From Vespula vulgaris (Eukaryota > Arthropoda > Insecta > Hymenoptera > Vespidae): a stretch of 64,000 bases of DNA. Made by a program: the position numbers and the translations under genes. A model generated the notes under the pieces. The model was given only the letters and a program-made list of their open reading frames with translations, was not told where the DNA came from and did no database searches. The DNA lies in the NCBI RefSeq assembly GCF_905475345.1, contig NC_066602.1, positions 2,697,314 to 2,761,313 of the forward strand, in the 5' to 3' direction. Shown piece by piece: positions 1-11,499 of the stretch; position 1 is the stretch's first letter; each line of letters begins with the position of its first letter.

Positions 1-280
1 CTTGTCCGTACGATCTCGTACACCCGGTAGACAGATAGAGAGAGAGACTAGCTATTAGTCGAGGTAGTAGTAGCCTTCGGTCGTTGAGTCCTGGGAAGAC
101 TCGTTAGATGCGTGCGATGCGCGTTGCGTGGCACGTAAACGTTGCGTGATACGAGCGCGATTGGTTCTATGGGAATCCAACAGCATTGACGAGGCCCGTT
201 TATTAACCTACTTAGATATCCGATTGCTCCAACCATCGGCAGATGGAGATATTCTCTCAATTTCCCTCCCCTCTCTTTCC

Positions 281-301
281 CTCTCTCTCTCTCTCTCTCT
301 T
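281..301. repeat. (CT)n microsatellite
   Basis: Pure CT run of 21 nt, preceded by interrupted CCCTCTC units from about 263. Confidence 0.97.
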
Positions 302-818
302 ATTCGAGTTGTTCGATCAGGGATACTCGTAATTCGTTTTACCTGGCTCGCGTGGGCTCCCATCGAGTCGTTCTCTTTCCGATGCCACCTTATTCTGCAC
401 GGTTCGAAAGACCGAAGTACTTTTGTGCGAGCGGCTCGATTGTTCGGACTAATGATGGATGGATCCTTGGCTGGCGCTCGGTAGGCCTCCACCTACGCGA
501 TAGAAACGTATCAATCTACGTCGAATCGGTCGCTGAAAGTTTACGCGTCCTGTCGCCACGCGTTCTCCTCATGGGAATCCATTAGTTACGACTTCTTTCC
601 GTGTCTAAATCGTTCGCTTCCCGTTCTTCTGAAAGTTTACTCCGAAACGTTCGCAACGGGAAACACAAGGGAATTTCCAAGTATTCTATACTTAGATACT
701 AGCTATTTCGAAACATTACCGTTTCATTTTTATCCGATCTATCGAAAAAGATCAAAGAGATCTCGTTCATTTTCTTTTTCTTTCATGGAAACACATGTGG
801 ACGACGGCACAGAGAAAC

Positions 819-843
819 AGAGAGAGAGAGAGAGAGAGAGAGA
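819..843. repeat. (AG)n microsatellite
   Basis: Pure AG run of 25 nt. Confidence 0.97.
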
Positions 844-2763
844 TGATAATGCGCGAAGTTGCATGTAATTTCCCACAGTCGAACGTAAAGCATCATCGTT
901 TTTCTCACTTTCACTTCGCTATATTCAACTAACGTAAGATCGTTCGAAGAGATAATACTCGCGGAACGAGCGAACATTCGCCAAGCGAGAGTCTTATTGT
1001 ATTTAGAGATCATTTCTAATTTTTCATAGAAGGTAGAGGACGACGGTTCGGCTACGACGTTTAGAACTCTTCTTAGATTTTAAAGCGTGACGTTTAATCG
1101 CGTTACGTCCTACCTCCGCGAATATAAGACCAAGTTTCTTTCTTTTATTTATAGGTACGTACCTCCGACACCGAAGGCACAATTTCAAAGTTTTCGTCAC
1201 GAATGAGCAACGCCACGAGCGACTCGGTGTCGGCGATGCCGTCCCGGCCAACTCACGCTAACTTTTATTTTTTTTTTAACTTTTGTTTTTTTCCCTTCTT
1301 TTTTTGTTTCTTCTTTTTCTCTCGCGGTTTCTCGCGGCCTTATAGTCTTTTTAAAACTGCTGTCGTAACCAAACCATCGATCCCTCCTTTCTTCAAAATC
1401 CTGACATCACAACCATAGGAAAATCTCTTTACTTCGATGATAATTTTTACATCAAGTCTCTAAACCTCCTTCCTTTATTTCAATAGAATTACGATAGAAA
1501 TTGAGGAAGAAATCGGGTTTAGTTAAAATCCTCTTTCTCAAATCGGTTGTTAAAGTTCCAACAACGGCTAAAGTTCTCCAGTGAATCTTTTCAACGTAAC
1601 AAAATACCTACTTGAATTTCTCGAAGAGGAAAGTGTGATATTTGCAGTTTATGCGCAGTCACGACTAGACGGGACATGAATTTAATTACTTTTCATACTT
1701 TTCGCAGGTTCACCGCGACGCGAGGCGCGTTGACAGTCCGTTTGTTGTTTTCGGTGTTAACAGCGAGGACGGAAACGAAATACGTTCGAAGGAGTAAAAG
1801 GCAGAGAAAGGCAAGGGGTGATGTAGCGGGTTGTAAGAGAAAAGACTATGCACGACTTTGCTTGGCTTTTAAATAAACGCCTGTCTTCCTTCCCCCTTTT
1901 GACTTTACGGTAATAGGTTTGTTTGCATTCCAATTTCCACGAGTTTATTCCCCTTCTTTTTTTTTATCGCTTCTCCTTCGTACTCCTCTTATTATTTTAT
2001 TCTCTTCTTCTTTTCTCATTCTTTTTCTTTTCTTTTTTTTTTCTCTTTTTTTCTCTTGGTACCAAATGATCTCGTAATAAAGTTCGATCGCAGTTCTCTC
2101 CATTGTTTCTTCGTCATATTTAATCTTCACGATTTACAAGCGTGATCGTTTCATTTCAATCATACATTTTCTCATTGAATCGTACATCTTTCAACGCGAG
2201 TCATAACGCGACGCTTCACTCGTAATTATTAAAAATTGTCAAGGGTGGTAGTGCATAACCGTAAGGGTAATTTCAATAATATTTCAGAAATACGAGCTAT
2301 TTCAACGATCGTATAGACAAAAGAACGAGGTGGGCGGATATGAAATTCGTAATTTATACGACAGGAAGCACAATGTAACTCGACAAAAAATTCGTGCAGG
2401 AAAATTCATTACGATGGAATCGCGAGTGAGTTTCGTACCAGGTACAATGGGTAAAATAGCATTAGTTTCTCCATTATATCGAGATTAATATAATAGGCGA
2501 GAAGGATATTCCATCCTAGGAAAAGAGATTTTTGGAGCTTGGAAAACGACGGTGTCTCAAGAGAGAAAGAGAGAGAAAAGAGAGAAAAGTAAGAACGGAC
2601 GATGGTCGAGGTTTCATCATAAACTCTCATTATAGTCATAATTATCATGCAAGTAATATAACGTAGAAGCCAGTGGCGTGGCACAATGCACTGAAGATCG
2701 TGTTCGCCCTTCGTCGCAGGTTAATCCGCATTGCACGCGAATAAATTGTACGGCTAATTTGAT

Positions 2764-2797
2764 AAAAAAAAAAAAAAAAAAGAGAGAGAGAGAGAGA
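2764..2797. repeat. Compound A18 + (AG)n
   Basis: Eighteen A residues run straight into about eight AG units. Confidence 0.96.
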
Positions 2798-3118
2798 AAA
2801 GACGTCTGTCGCTGGACGTGTCGACATTGCACAAGGAAAAATAATGTAAATCCCGAAGGAGTGAACGTTGAACTATAATATTTTCATATAGAATAGAGTT
2901 GTTGCGCTCAATAATCGTGTAATTAACACGCGTCTGCTTTCATAACGCGTTATCTACTAAGTAAAAGTGTCGAAAGATTTTCTTTTATCGTTGTAGGTTT
3001 ATAACAGGTTCTACTACTTATACGCTGAACGATTCCTTTGGATGTTGTTAGCCGAATAATTTAATGATACGAATAATCGGTGAATATGATAAGGAGGATG
3101 ATCGTATGATTACATTCA

Positions 3119-3151
3119 TTTTTAATTAATATAATTTTAATTAATAATTTT
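3119..3151. repeat. AT-rich direct repeat
   Basis: TTTTAATTAATA occurs at 3120-3131 and 3135-3146, giving two TTAATTAA homeodomain-like cores 15 bp apart. Confidence 0.8.
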
Positions 3152-3482
3152 TCGGTTTAAAGTACGCGTATCTACTATGTACGTAATAGGAGTAATATAA
3201 ATCATCTCGTTTCTATAGGAAAAAGTGTTTATTCCTTCCGAAGATTTTTTTCTTCGTTCAAAGTAACAAGGGACATAGAGACGAACGATCGAAGCTCGGT
3301 ATTGCTTGGAAACGCGAGATATATTGACCGGACTGTGGGTATCACGGAATCCGTGCATTAATAATCCGGTCGGTCTTTAACCCGTAAACTTTGAAACTCG
3401 GACGGGAGTGCGCGATTAAGAGGCTTCCACGGAACGGTCGCGTTTCGTGTTTCCTTTCGCGGCGCGGAGAGTACGAGTTGAA

Positions 3483-3518
<36 letters not shown>
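3483..3518. repeat. (AG)n microsatellite
   Basis: Two pure runs of about 17 and 19 nt separated by one extra A. Confidence 0.97.
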
Positions 3519-3964
3519 GGTGAGAGGGTGAGTATGTACGTCCCTAGAAAGGGGGGAAGAAAACTTATAGATGGCCCCGATCGAAGTACCTCGCGTGAGA
3601 CGTCCGTTTCGAAACGATCGCTTCGAAGATTGCAATCGTTTTTCTACGAGCACGAAGTCGCCCGTTTCTTTCTAACAATTATGAATACACCCGTTCGTTT
3701 ATCGTAACTTCCTTTTCGAGATATTCACAATTATTTTAATATGATTTTCGCGATTTAAATGAATAACTAATGATACGATATTACAAATTATTTTCGATCT
3801 TTAATTATTTCTATAAGAAACAAGCGTTGGAACGTTTCGTAGTATAAGGGCAAAAGTATCGGTGATATCGCCCTGGTCGGGAGTTAATAAGTATTCCGCG
3901 AGTACCGAGTGGCGAAATATTTGTTTGATAAACAAAGTTCCAAGAGCGTGCGCTATAACTCGTT

Positions 3965-4004
3965 CGTCGTCGTTGTCGTCGTCGTCGTCGTCGTCGTCGT
4001 CGTC
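3965..4004. repeat. (GTC)n trinucleotide array
   Basis: About 13 units with one TTG interruption at the left. Reads poly-Ser on the plus strand and poly-Asp on the minus strand, which produces spurious frames. Confidence 0.96.
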
Positions 4005-4399
4005 CTGGCCGTCGTTGTCGGAGGCTTGTACCAGTAATGGTCGCGATATATTAGGAAAGTTTCGTTGGCCGTGGTTTGACGTCTTTATAAGATCCCAACT
4101 GCTTCTATTCTGGACGAGCACTCGCTATCATTGCTACCACTCACGAGCAATGCTTAATAACGATCCAAACAATTTAACTTGACTACTTAATCGATTTTTA
4201 GTGTATTCGCTGTCTCATTATTTTCAGATGTTAACTCGTATCGCGTTTTTGTTAACGTTACAGTAATTTTAGTTCAGGATTGTATCTCGCCAATAGAAAA
4301 TTATAAATTACGTTATCTTGATTCTATTTAGCTTTATACAGCTATATAAAACGTGTATGTGATGCTTGTTTAATGATAACTTTTCTCATCTATTTGCAG

Positions 4400-4557
4400 A
4401 CACTAACCTTTCGACAAAGGAGGACGAAGAATACGAACGTCGGAGTAATTTGCTATCCTTCGATAAAATCTCATATCGTAGCCGTAGGTTCGCTTATCGA
4501 ACGATTTATGTAGCAGTATCGATTACTCGAAAGAGTGACGATCGCGAAAGTAGCTAG
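4400..4557 (+). other. Candidate 3' terminal exon (hypothetical)
   Basis: A good acceptor ends at 4399: a pyrimidine-rich stretch reading TTTTCTCATCTATTTGCAG, with a branch-point-like TGATAAC upstream. After it one frame stays open for 52 codons to a TAG at 4555-4557. The peptide starts DTNLSTKEDEEYERRSNLLS and is rich in charged residues, with no repeat translation, which is unusual in this window. No homology is recognised. No polyadenylation signal was seen close after the stop and no upstream partner exon was identified. A 52-codon open run after a chance acceptor is quite possible in CpG-rich DNA, so this is only a candidate. What is seen is the acceptor and the open frame; that it is transcribed is inference. 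Confidence 0.18.
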
Positions 4558-5227
4558 TATCAAATCGACACTACGTGTTTCTCAGAACGGTAGTTCGAGT
4601 ATCACCTGGCCTATCGCTTGCTCGGTTAACTGAATACACGTATTTCAGATATCCATCGACGTACACCTCTTCGACTATCTTGCATCTTTATCTTGAAAAG
4701 AGCGTCATTCTCCTTTTTTTTCTCTTTCTTTTTCTACTACGCGTAGCTCTTTGCGTCGCACCTGTATCTAAAAGACAGTGGTAATGTTCCATGATACATG
4801 CTCGATAAAGTACAAGTAGCTACATGTGAATAGGTATAAGCTATTAAATTTAGAACGTGAGATACATAAATTGATTCTCTAGTTTTTCGACGTCGCTTTC
4901 TTCTTTCGCTTAATTTTCTTTTATTCTCTTGCCTTTTTTTTCTTTTTCTTTGTTTTTATGTATACATACACCTGTCGAGACTTTCGTTCGGAATTAGAAA
5001 GCAATTGAAACGGATTAAAAAGGTTTTTTTTTTTTCGACGATATTCCTTCGTATCCATTGCCTCGAATTTTGGAAATTTCGAAAAGTTTTGACTCGTCGC
5101 GCGTTAGTTGAAAAGCAAGAATAGTATTCGACGTCTCTTCATCATTCAGCTTCTTCTTTTTCATCCTCTTCTTCCTCGCCAATCAGGTCTCCCGACCGTT
5201 CGAGAAGCGAGTAATATTCAATTTCAG

Positions 5228-5367
5228 GCGCCGCAATTTACGTGGACGAACACGAAGAAGAAGCAGAGAAGGATACGACCGAGTGGTGAGGCAAAAAGTG
5301 GAGACGACTGGGAGAACCATCACGAAAAGTGACTCTGGATGACTTTGACTTTGCGAGAGAACTAAAG
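5228..5367 (+). other. Candidate internal exon (hypothetical)
   Basis: The segment follows CAATTTCAG (acceptor ends 5227). It has two possible donors: GTG|GTGAGG after 5285, giving 58 nt, or AAG|GTAATC after 5367, giving 140 nt. Up to the first donor all three frames are open. One reads GAAIYVDEHEEEAEKDTTEW and then stops just past the donor; another reads APQFTWTNTKKKQRRIRPSG and stays open to 5332. Nothing is recognisable. All frames close before the second donor, so the longer form could only be coding-terminal or untranslated. The upstream pyrimidine tract is modest. It could equally be a chance splice-like pair. Confidence 0.12.
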
Positions 5368-7094
5368 GTAATCTTTCTGTCTCGTGCAATTACTTTGACT
5401 TTGCTATCATTTTGTTAAATTTCAATAGAAAATTTAATATCTTTGCTTCTTTTCTTTTCTTTTCTTTCTTTCTTCTTCTTTTTTTTTTCTTCTTTCTCAT
5501 TTCGTCGAGAAAGACGACAACAAGCGATGGATATCCGGATAATCTATTCTACTTTCTAATACGTATTAGCGTTCGTGTGAGTGGAACGTAGGAAAACGTC
5601 GACTAACTCACGTTATAGAGCATAGAGCGCCAGATGCGTTACATTTGCGCGTTGAGTTGTTAGCCTGTCAATTATTGAAATGCGCTAATTATCGTTTTCT
5701 CGGGGTAAAGCGGGAACCTCACGGTGGACAGCTGCGTCGTCTTCGAAGGAAGATGGAAGCAAGGACGTAGAAAGGAAGTGAGACGTCGGACTCCTGGCGT
5801 GGTTGATCGAGCCGTACCTAGCGCGTGCTACGACGGGGAGACGCGTTCTTACCTTGGAATATACCGGGTGTCCTTCCGATTGAAAAAGATTCGATCCTTT
5901 AGGAAAGATCGATGCAATAAGTCAAAGTCGTGGATTGTTATCTTCGGATACGATATCGGATTCGTATAAATTTCGAGTTTTTTACTAACGCGAAGGTTAA
6001 TAACGTGGAATTTCGAATTCTTAAATGGCAGATAGGCGTTATATCTCGCTAGAGAAAGGCCATAAGCCTCGACGTCGAATCACACGCAATTTCCTTCTGC
6101 AAATAGAAGCAATCCAACATTTTTCGCGCAGGTGATCCAACGTGTTATAAGACGACGAGGAAGACATAGACGGGGCTACGAGAGGGTTGCTATCGTTCGT
6201 CTGATGGAACGAAAATGAAGAGAGGAGGAGGAGGGAAGGCAGGCAGGAAGAAAAAGAGATAGAAAGAGGGAAGGAGTAGAGGAAGGTAGTGGGGCTACTG
6301 AAAGAACCTTATTTCGCTCGTTTATCTGCGGAGTGCAGATTCTTAATAGAATACTCGATGAATGTATTTCTCTTACGGGACTAAGACCGGTCACGATAGG
6401 ACTCTCAGGGCCGCCGTTGAGAAGAAGAGAGAGAAAGAGGAAGAAAGCGAGAAATACCGGGAGAGAAAGAGAGTCTCAACGCGATAATAAATCTGTGCTT
6501 AGCTCCGCGACAATGGAACGGGACGTGGTGGGTGGGGGAGCGTAAAGAAGGGCTTAAGCCGCGTCCTACTTACGAGCACGGGGATACACTCAAATGGATC
6601 GTACCCGAAGTTCGGATTAATCCGTCAACGGAGTAGATGGATTCCACGAAGGTTCGGCGCGAAACGAACTACTCGTTCTCTTTTACTTCGTACCGTTGTA
6701 ACTCGTGATTTCTTGAAATACGATTTTCTTCTCCATCGATCAACAGGAAGAAAATAATCGAAACTCGAGTTTCGAGGGAAGCTTCGCCAGAGAATTCCGT
6801 AGGACGATAAAACATCGGACTCGTTGACTTGGATTTAATGGCCTTGAAGAAAAGCGAAGAGGTGTCCCGGGGGCCGCAGATGCGGCTCAATCAGTGTCGC
6901 ATACTCCCGAGGCCGTACGCTCGACCTAGCCAAGGTCGGACGTTGGAACCGCTTGCATTCTACGTGTTCTTGTCTTATCTTCTCCTACGTGGCAGCAGGT
7001 GATCTCCGTGCTCTCAGGTGGGGCACTATCCGAGGAGGGTGACACCGACCCTACGACGTTTTATGGATGCGCCAGGCGAACGAACAACCGCTTG

Positions 7095-7099
<5 letters not shown>

Positions 7100-7138
<39 letters not shown>

Positions 7139-7140
7139 TT
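7100..7140. repeat. (TC)n microsatellite
   Basis: Pure 32-nt run to 7131, then TTCTCTCTTT. Confidence 0.97.
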
Positions 7141-7926
7141 CCACGACACACGAGGTCTTTGACCTTGAGTGGAAAACTGTTTACCTCGAGTCCTCTCCTC
7201 CTTGACGATCTCGCGATTTTACGCTGACTCTAATGAGTCCCTTTTCTTCTCCCAATTAGCAAAGCAATCCATTTATCATGTAATTGAAATATTTTATTTT
7301 CCTAGATGCTTTTTTACTCGTCGTGCTTTACCGAACGTCCATCCAATAAACCGACGATGATCGTTTATTGGTACACGGAGAACGATTCTTGCGCGCTCGA
7401 GCGTAACGCGCACAGCGTATAAGCTTCTAGATTCCGAAGCTTTCCAATCACAGTAAAAGGGCGTGGCCGGCACTGAGTGAATAGCTGGAAATCGCGCGCT
7501 ACGTACACATACTCGCGTGTAACACAGAGAAAGAGAGAGAGAGAGAGAAACGCAAAATACAGAACGGCGGATCGCGAGAAGGCAGTTGGAACCGGTCGAT
7601 GAGGTACGACGAGTATGTCCGAGAAATGCCGTCAGTCGGCCAGCTGATCCTGGGAACAACGCCCCGCGACGATTTCTTGCTGGAATTAGGGCCTCCTTGA
7701 TTTAAGGCCGACCGAGCTGGCTTTCTCACACCGAACTCGGCGATTATTTTCTCCTTTCTTTCCTTCTTTCGGTCCTTGCTTCTCGTTCTACCATTCTACC
7801 ACGGCTAAAGGTATCTTTCTCGAGGATTGATTCTGTCGATTTCACCGGCACGATTGTTGCAATTACCTACATCAATTTCTTTCAAAGTAAGAGTAGAAGA
7901 GAATGCGAGTTAATCCTACATATAAG

Positions 7927-7954
7927 ATATATATATACACACACACACACACAT
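7927..7954. repeat. (AT)n(AC)n compound
   Basis: Five AT units then about nine CA units; strictly alternating purine-pyrimidine. Confidence 0.95.
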
Positions 7955-8481
7955 CTTTTTTAAACTTTACTACGATCGCGTTAGGATAAGAATAGATACG
8001 AAATATTTTTCAAACAGAATATTGCACGAAGGATAAAGATTCAACGGCTCTCCTCCAAGTAGCAGCAAGAGTCATCGATCAAAAGAATTTGGTTTAAAAA
8101 AAAAAAGAGGTACGCTGGATCTGTAGATTCTTTAGATCTCGAGAAGAAACGATAAAAGGGAGAAGAAAAATCCTGGAGATAATCGAGAAGATATCGGAAG
8201 GAATCGGTCGAGGGGTGGGGGTGTTCGGGGATGTTTGAGAGGCGGTTCGCAGTGTGGTTCCCAAGAGGCAGCGGTGTGTGTCGATTGGTCGGGATTGTTT
8301 GCGAAATTCCTTCGATAGTATTCGATGAATCTATCGAGGCACGTCGTCCGCGGACTCGCCGAAGGACTCGGTATGCCGAGTGCCGGTCGTTAAGGCGGGT
8401 CGTCTTTGCTATCGAGAGTCCCGCGGATAAAACCGTCTCGAGAATCCCTCTACCCTTTCTCCTCTTTACCAACCTCTGTCT

Positions 8482-8544
8482 GTCTTTCTCTTTCTCTTTC
8501 TCTTTCTCTTTCTCTTTCTCCTTCTCTTTCTCATTCTCACTCTC
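8482..8544. repeat. (TTTCTC)n hexanucleotide array
   Basis: About six clean TTTCTC units followed by degenerate ones (CTTCTC, TCATTC, TCAC). Confidence 0.95.
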
Positions 8545-9058
8545 GTGAACGAGCCGCGTCATCACGTCGATCACGTGATTACAACAACTACAACTGGGAC
8601 TCCGAGCTCCCTGTAATTGTTTACGCAATAATTAACTCGAGATTTGCTGACTGCTATCGTAAGTTGACGGACGTCCTTGAGAATTTCTAGAAATCGGATC
8701 GATAAATTTGCTGCTCTCTCGAAGATGAGAAAGATAAATAACGAGCTGCAAAGTCAAGGTCGTCATTCCTCGGACTTCTCTCGTAAGGAAAGGAACAGCG
8801 ATAGAGAGAGAGAAAGAGAGAAAGAGCATATCTATCGGACTCAACGAACGAGAACTTTCTTCGTTACTCCGCGGAATCTTTGATCTTTCGTGCGAAATAG
8901 ACAATTTCATTTTGCTCTCTTTATTTTATTTATTTATTTTTTTTTTGTTTTGTTTTCCTTTTTTTTCCCCGGAACTCTTTTGCTGTCGGCTAACGAAATC
9001 TCATCGAATAATGAGTCGTAACAAATCTATGGTAGAAAAGATATTGTATTTTCGCGAT

Positions 9059-9160
9059 TCACTTTAATACTTTTTGAAAATTCACGGATGAACGGGTCGA
9101 TGCGTTGATCCGTGGAGTACCATCGAAAACGGAGGCTTCTTCTGGTATGTCCTGATGAGA
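9059..9160 (-). other. Candidate minus-strand terminal exon (hypothetical)
   Basis: Read on the minus strand, the pyrimidine tract made by the reverse of 9161-9185 (CTCTCTTTTTCTTTCAG) is followed by 33 open codons starting SHQDIPEEASVFDGTPRINA, then TGA at 9061-9059. The composition looks protein-like. The pyrimidine tract, however, is the edge of a GA microsatellite (9186-9226), exactly the situation that creates false acceptors. No polyadenylation signal was noted just beyond the stop, and no homology is recognised. Confidence 0.1.
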
Positions 9161-9182
9161 CTGAAAGAAAAAGAGAGACAGC

Positions 9183-9185
<3 letters not shown>

Positions 9186-9226
<41 letters not shown>
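9186..9226. repeat. (AG)n microsatellite
   Basis: Pure 41-nt run. On the minus strand it forms the pyrimidine tract of the exon candidate 9059-9160. Confidence 0.98.
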
Positions 9227-9230
<4 letters not shown>

Positions 9231-9374
9231 TAGAGATAGAGAAGCAGACAAACAAACGAGTAGATGAAATCAAAGAGAGAGAAAGAGAGAAAGAGTGAGC
9301 GAGTCGGTTACTTTAATTTGAAGTCCTTTTTGAATGAGATAAACGTTGAAGGAAAAGAGACGAAAAGGGATGGA

Positions 9375-9375
9375 T

Positions 9376-9440
<65 letters not shown>

Positions 9441-9441
9441 T
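9375..9441. repeat. (GA)n microsatellite
   Basis: 67 nt with pure runs of 41 nt (9384-9424) and 16 nt (9426-9441). Confidence 0.98.
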
Positions 9442-9794
9442 AAGAGTAAAATGCTCGACGAAATGCACGCACTTCTCATTGCCCTCGTCTTTCCCATGGA
9501 TCGAGTCTAGAGGGTGGTCCGGGCCGAAGAAGAAGAGGGAAACGAGGTGGGAGGAGGGGTGGTTTCAGCGTTCAAACAAATAGGAAGTTTGTTCGCCAAG
9601 CGCACAATAGGTGGAAACCGAATGATATGTCTAACTAAATACGTTACCCGTACGGTATCAAAGGGAGAACCGAACCTTTATGATGGTTTCTGGTTGGCTC
9701 GCGTCTCCGCAGTCTACCGCTCGCCTCTCTGTGGTTACACATATGCGACGGGCGTTAGTGTCCGTGTATCAGTCGGTCTACACAAACCTACGCG

Positions 9795-9838
9795 TCTCCA
9801 TATACCTATCTACCTACCTATCTACCTACCTACGTACA
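9795..9838. repeat. (CTAC/CTAT)n tetranucleotide array
   Basis: Built from CTATCTACCTAC units repeated at a 12-bp period, with a degenerate CCTAT start. Confidence 0.9.
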
Positions 9839-10491
9839 ACAAGCACACAGCGAAGAGCATCCGTCGTCGCTTTCCAGACGATGCATCAATTGCAAAATTG
9901 AAATTTCAGCATCAACAATAATTACCATTGTCACCGCACCCGACGCTGTTTCCCGTTCGTTACAGAATCGAGAGAGGTTCTCATCGAGATCTTTCAATCT
10001 CGAATCAACGCTCGTCATTTTGTAACTCGCTTCTATTCGTTCGTATTTTATTTTATCGACGTATCGAGAGAAACAACGTATCGATAAGTATACGATAAAG
10101 TCGATGTACGAGTTTAAATTATTCTCTGATTTTATTCTGATTCAAATATATAATAATTAATAATAATAACGTTGTGTGATTTCTTTTTTTTTTTTTTCGT
10201 ATTGACGATCGGATAAGCTGTGACTTTCAACTATGAACATTGAAAATCTACTTGGCGATTTTGTGGATAAATCGATCGTAGAAAAGAACGACGCGCGTCG
10301 ATTCGTTGATTCGTCCAACTAGTTTTCGATCGTCGTGGCGATTAAAGTCTTTCGATCTCGTCGCGTCGAGATGAGAATCACTGATAATTCCAAACATCAG
10401 GGAGCCCGAAAACTTTGCCTAAAGGCTCGGAAACATCGCGAAATACGTAGAAACAGCCACGGGCGGTGGCGCATCGCCGTTTCTCGATGCA

Positions 10492-10530
10492 TCTCTCTCT
10501 CTCTCTCTCTCTTTCTCTTTCTCTTTCTGT
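10492..10530. repeat. (TC)n microsatellite
   Basis: 21-nt pure core followed by TTTCTC hexamers. Confidence 0.95.
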
Positions 10531-11100
10531 CTATTTCGTTCGCTCACACGGCTCCGTTAACATTTCCGGTTTTCCGTATATCGAGCGAAATGTTTGCTCG
10601 TTCGCCTATGCGCTAATATGTCAAAGGCAGGTATAGTAATTGTCTCAATTACTAACTCAACACTGTGGACTGTTCAGTTTCTCCTTGAAATCATTTAAAT
10701 TTCACACCTTTGCTTCCTTGTCTTTAAGACGATCCTTTACTCGTTGGTTGATTTTCTACTAGTTTCTATTAGTTTCGTTAAACACAACGAAGAAGCAATG
10801 AAACCTATCTCATTCGTTCGTAGTGCGTAAGAAGTAAAAATGAGTGTCCGGTTCATAAAAAGAAAAAGAACTGTGGAGGATTAAAGAGAGAAAGAGACAG
10901 AGACAGAGAGAGAGAGAAAGACATGGTCGGTCTCCCGTGGGAAACCATTCCTTTCGTTGCAGCGACGACAGAAAGAAATAAATAGGTGTAAAAAAAGGAT
11001 CGCGAAACGATGGCGAAACAAAATCGAATAGGAAAGAAAGAGAAAGAGAAAGAGAGTGGAGGAGGAGAGGGAAGGAGCGAGGGTTAGGTAGAGAAGGGTG

Positions 11101-11160
11101 AAGAGGGCGGTCAGTTTATAAAAAGACCGACGACAGAGTTGGCTGCCAGAGCTGCCGAAG
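11101..11160 (+). promoter_or_regulatory. Possible TATA core promoter
   Basis: TATAAAAAG lies at 11117-11125 and a weak initiator-like CCAGAG sits about 30 nt downstream (11146-11151). Upstream, 11030-11110 is a GA-rich purine stretch of the kind bound by GAGA-factor-type proteins in insects. No open reading frame of note follows. TATA-like words are common in this DNA, so the call is weak. Confidence 0.15.
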
Positions 11161-11439
11161 GAAAGATCGGCTTTGTCGGCGATACTGCTAATTAGTTTAC
11201 TAACTTATCGACTCCCTTTTGTATCTATACGCTGTTGCTATACTAAGGCACTGCAAAAGGATGTTAGAACGGTAGAGAGAAAAAGAGAGAGAAAGAGAGA
11301 GATGAAAAGAAGAAGGAGATAGAAAAGGAATAGTTACGGATCGACGCTGCTGTCACCATATGGTTGAGGTGTTGCGAGGCTCGACAAAATAAACCACGAA
11401 ATCGCCTCGATTCTTGCGAGGAAAAACACGTAGCTAATG

Positions 11440-11440
<1 letters not shown>

Positions 11441-11494
<54 letters not shown>
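11441..11494. repeat. (GATA)n(GA)n compound
   Basis: About four GATA units to 11455 followed by a pure 39-nt GA run. Confidence 0.98.

Positions 11495-11499
<5 letters not shown>

Larger units (their letters stand above)
1..3480. other. Non-coding stretch, no gene seen
   Basis: Mixed CpG-rich sequence. T-rich tracts lie at about 1263-1320 and 1955-2060 and a purine-rich patch at 2555-2590. Short open frames here (up to 118 codons near 128-484) include repeat translations and have no recognisable domain. AT-rich from 3060 to 3160. Confidence 0.7.
3520..7099. other. Non-coding stretch with two weak exon candidates
   Basis: Apart from the candidates at 4400 and 5228, the stretch holds T-rich tracts at about 4715-4735, 4905-4950, 5023-5035 and 5445-5500, a purine-rich patch at 6215-6290 and another at 6420-6475. 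A CAG|GTGATC junction near 6975 has no matching frame. No gene seen. Confidence 0.65.
7132..9058. other. Non-coding stretch, no gene seen
   Basis: Complex sequence with G-rich GAGGGGTGGGGGTGTTCGGG at about 8211-8230, a GA patch at 8800-8826 and T-rich DNA at 8925-8970. The 195-codon minus-strand frame at 8041-8628 is largely Lys/Glu repeat and not credible. Confidence 0.65.

Noticed and set aside
58..78. let-7-like word GAGGTAGTAG
   Set aside because: Only ten bases match and the neighbouring sequence does not continue the mature microRNA or fold into an obvious precursor hairpin.
10912..10930. miR-71-like word GAAAGACATGG
   Set aside because: The match stops after 11 bases and starts inside a GA run, so it is best explained by chance.
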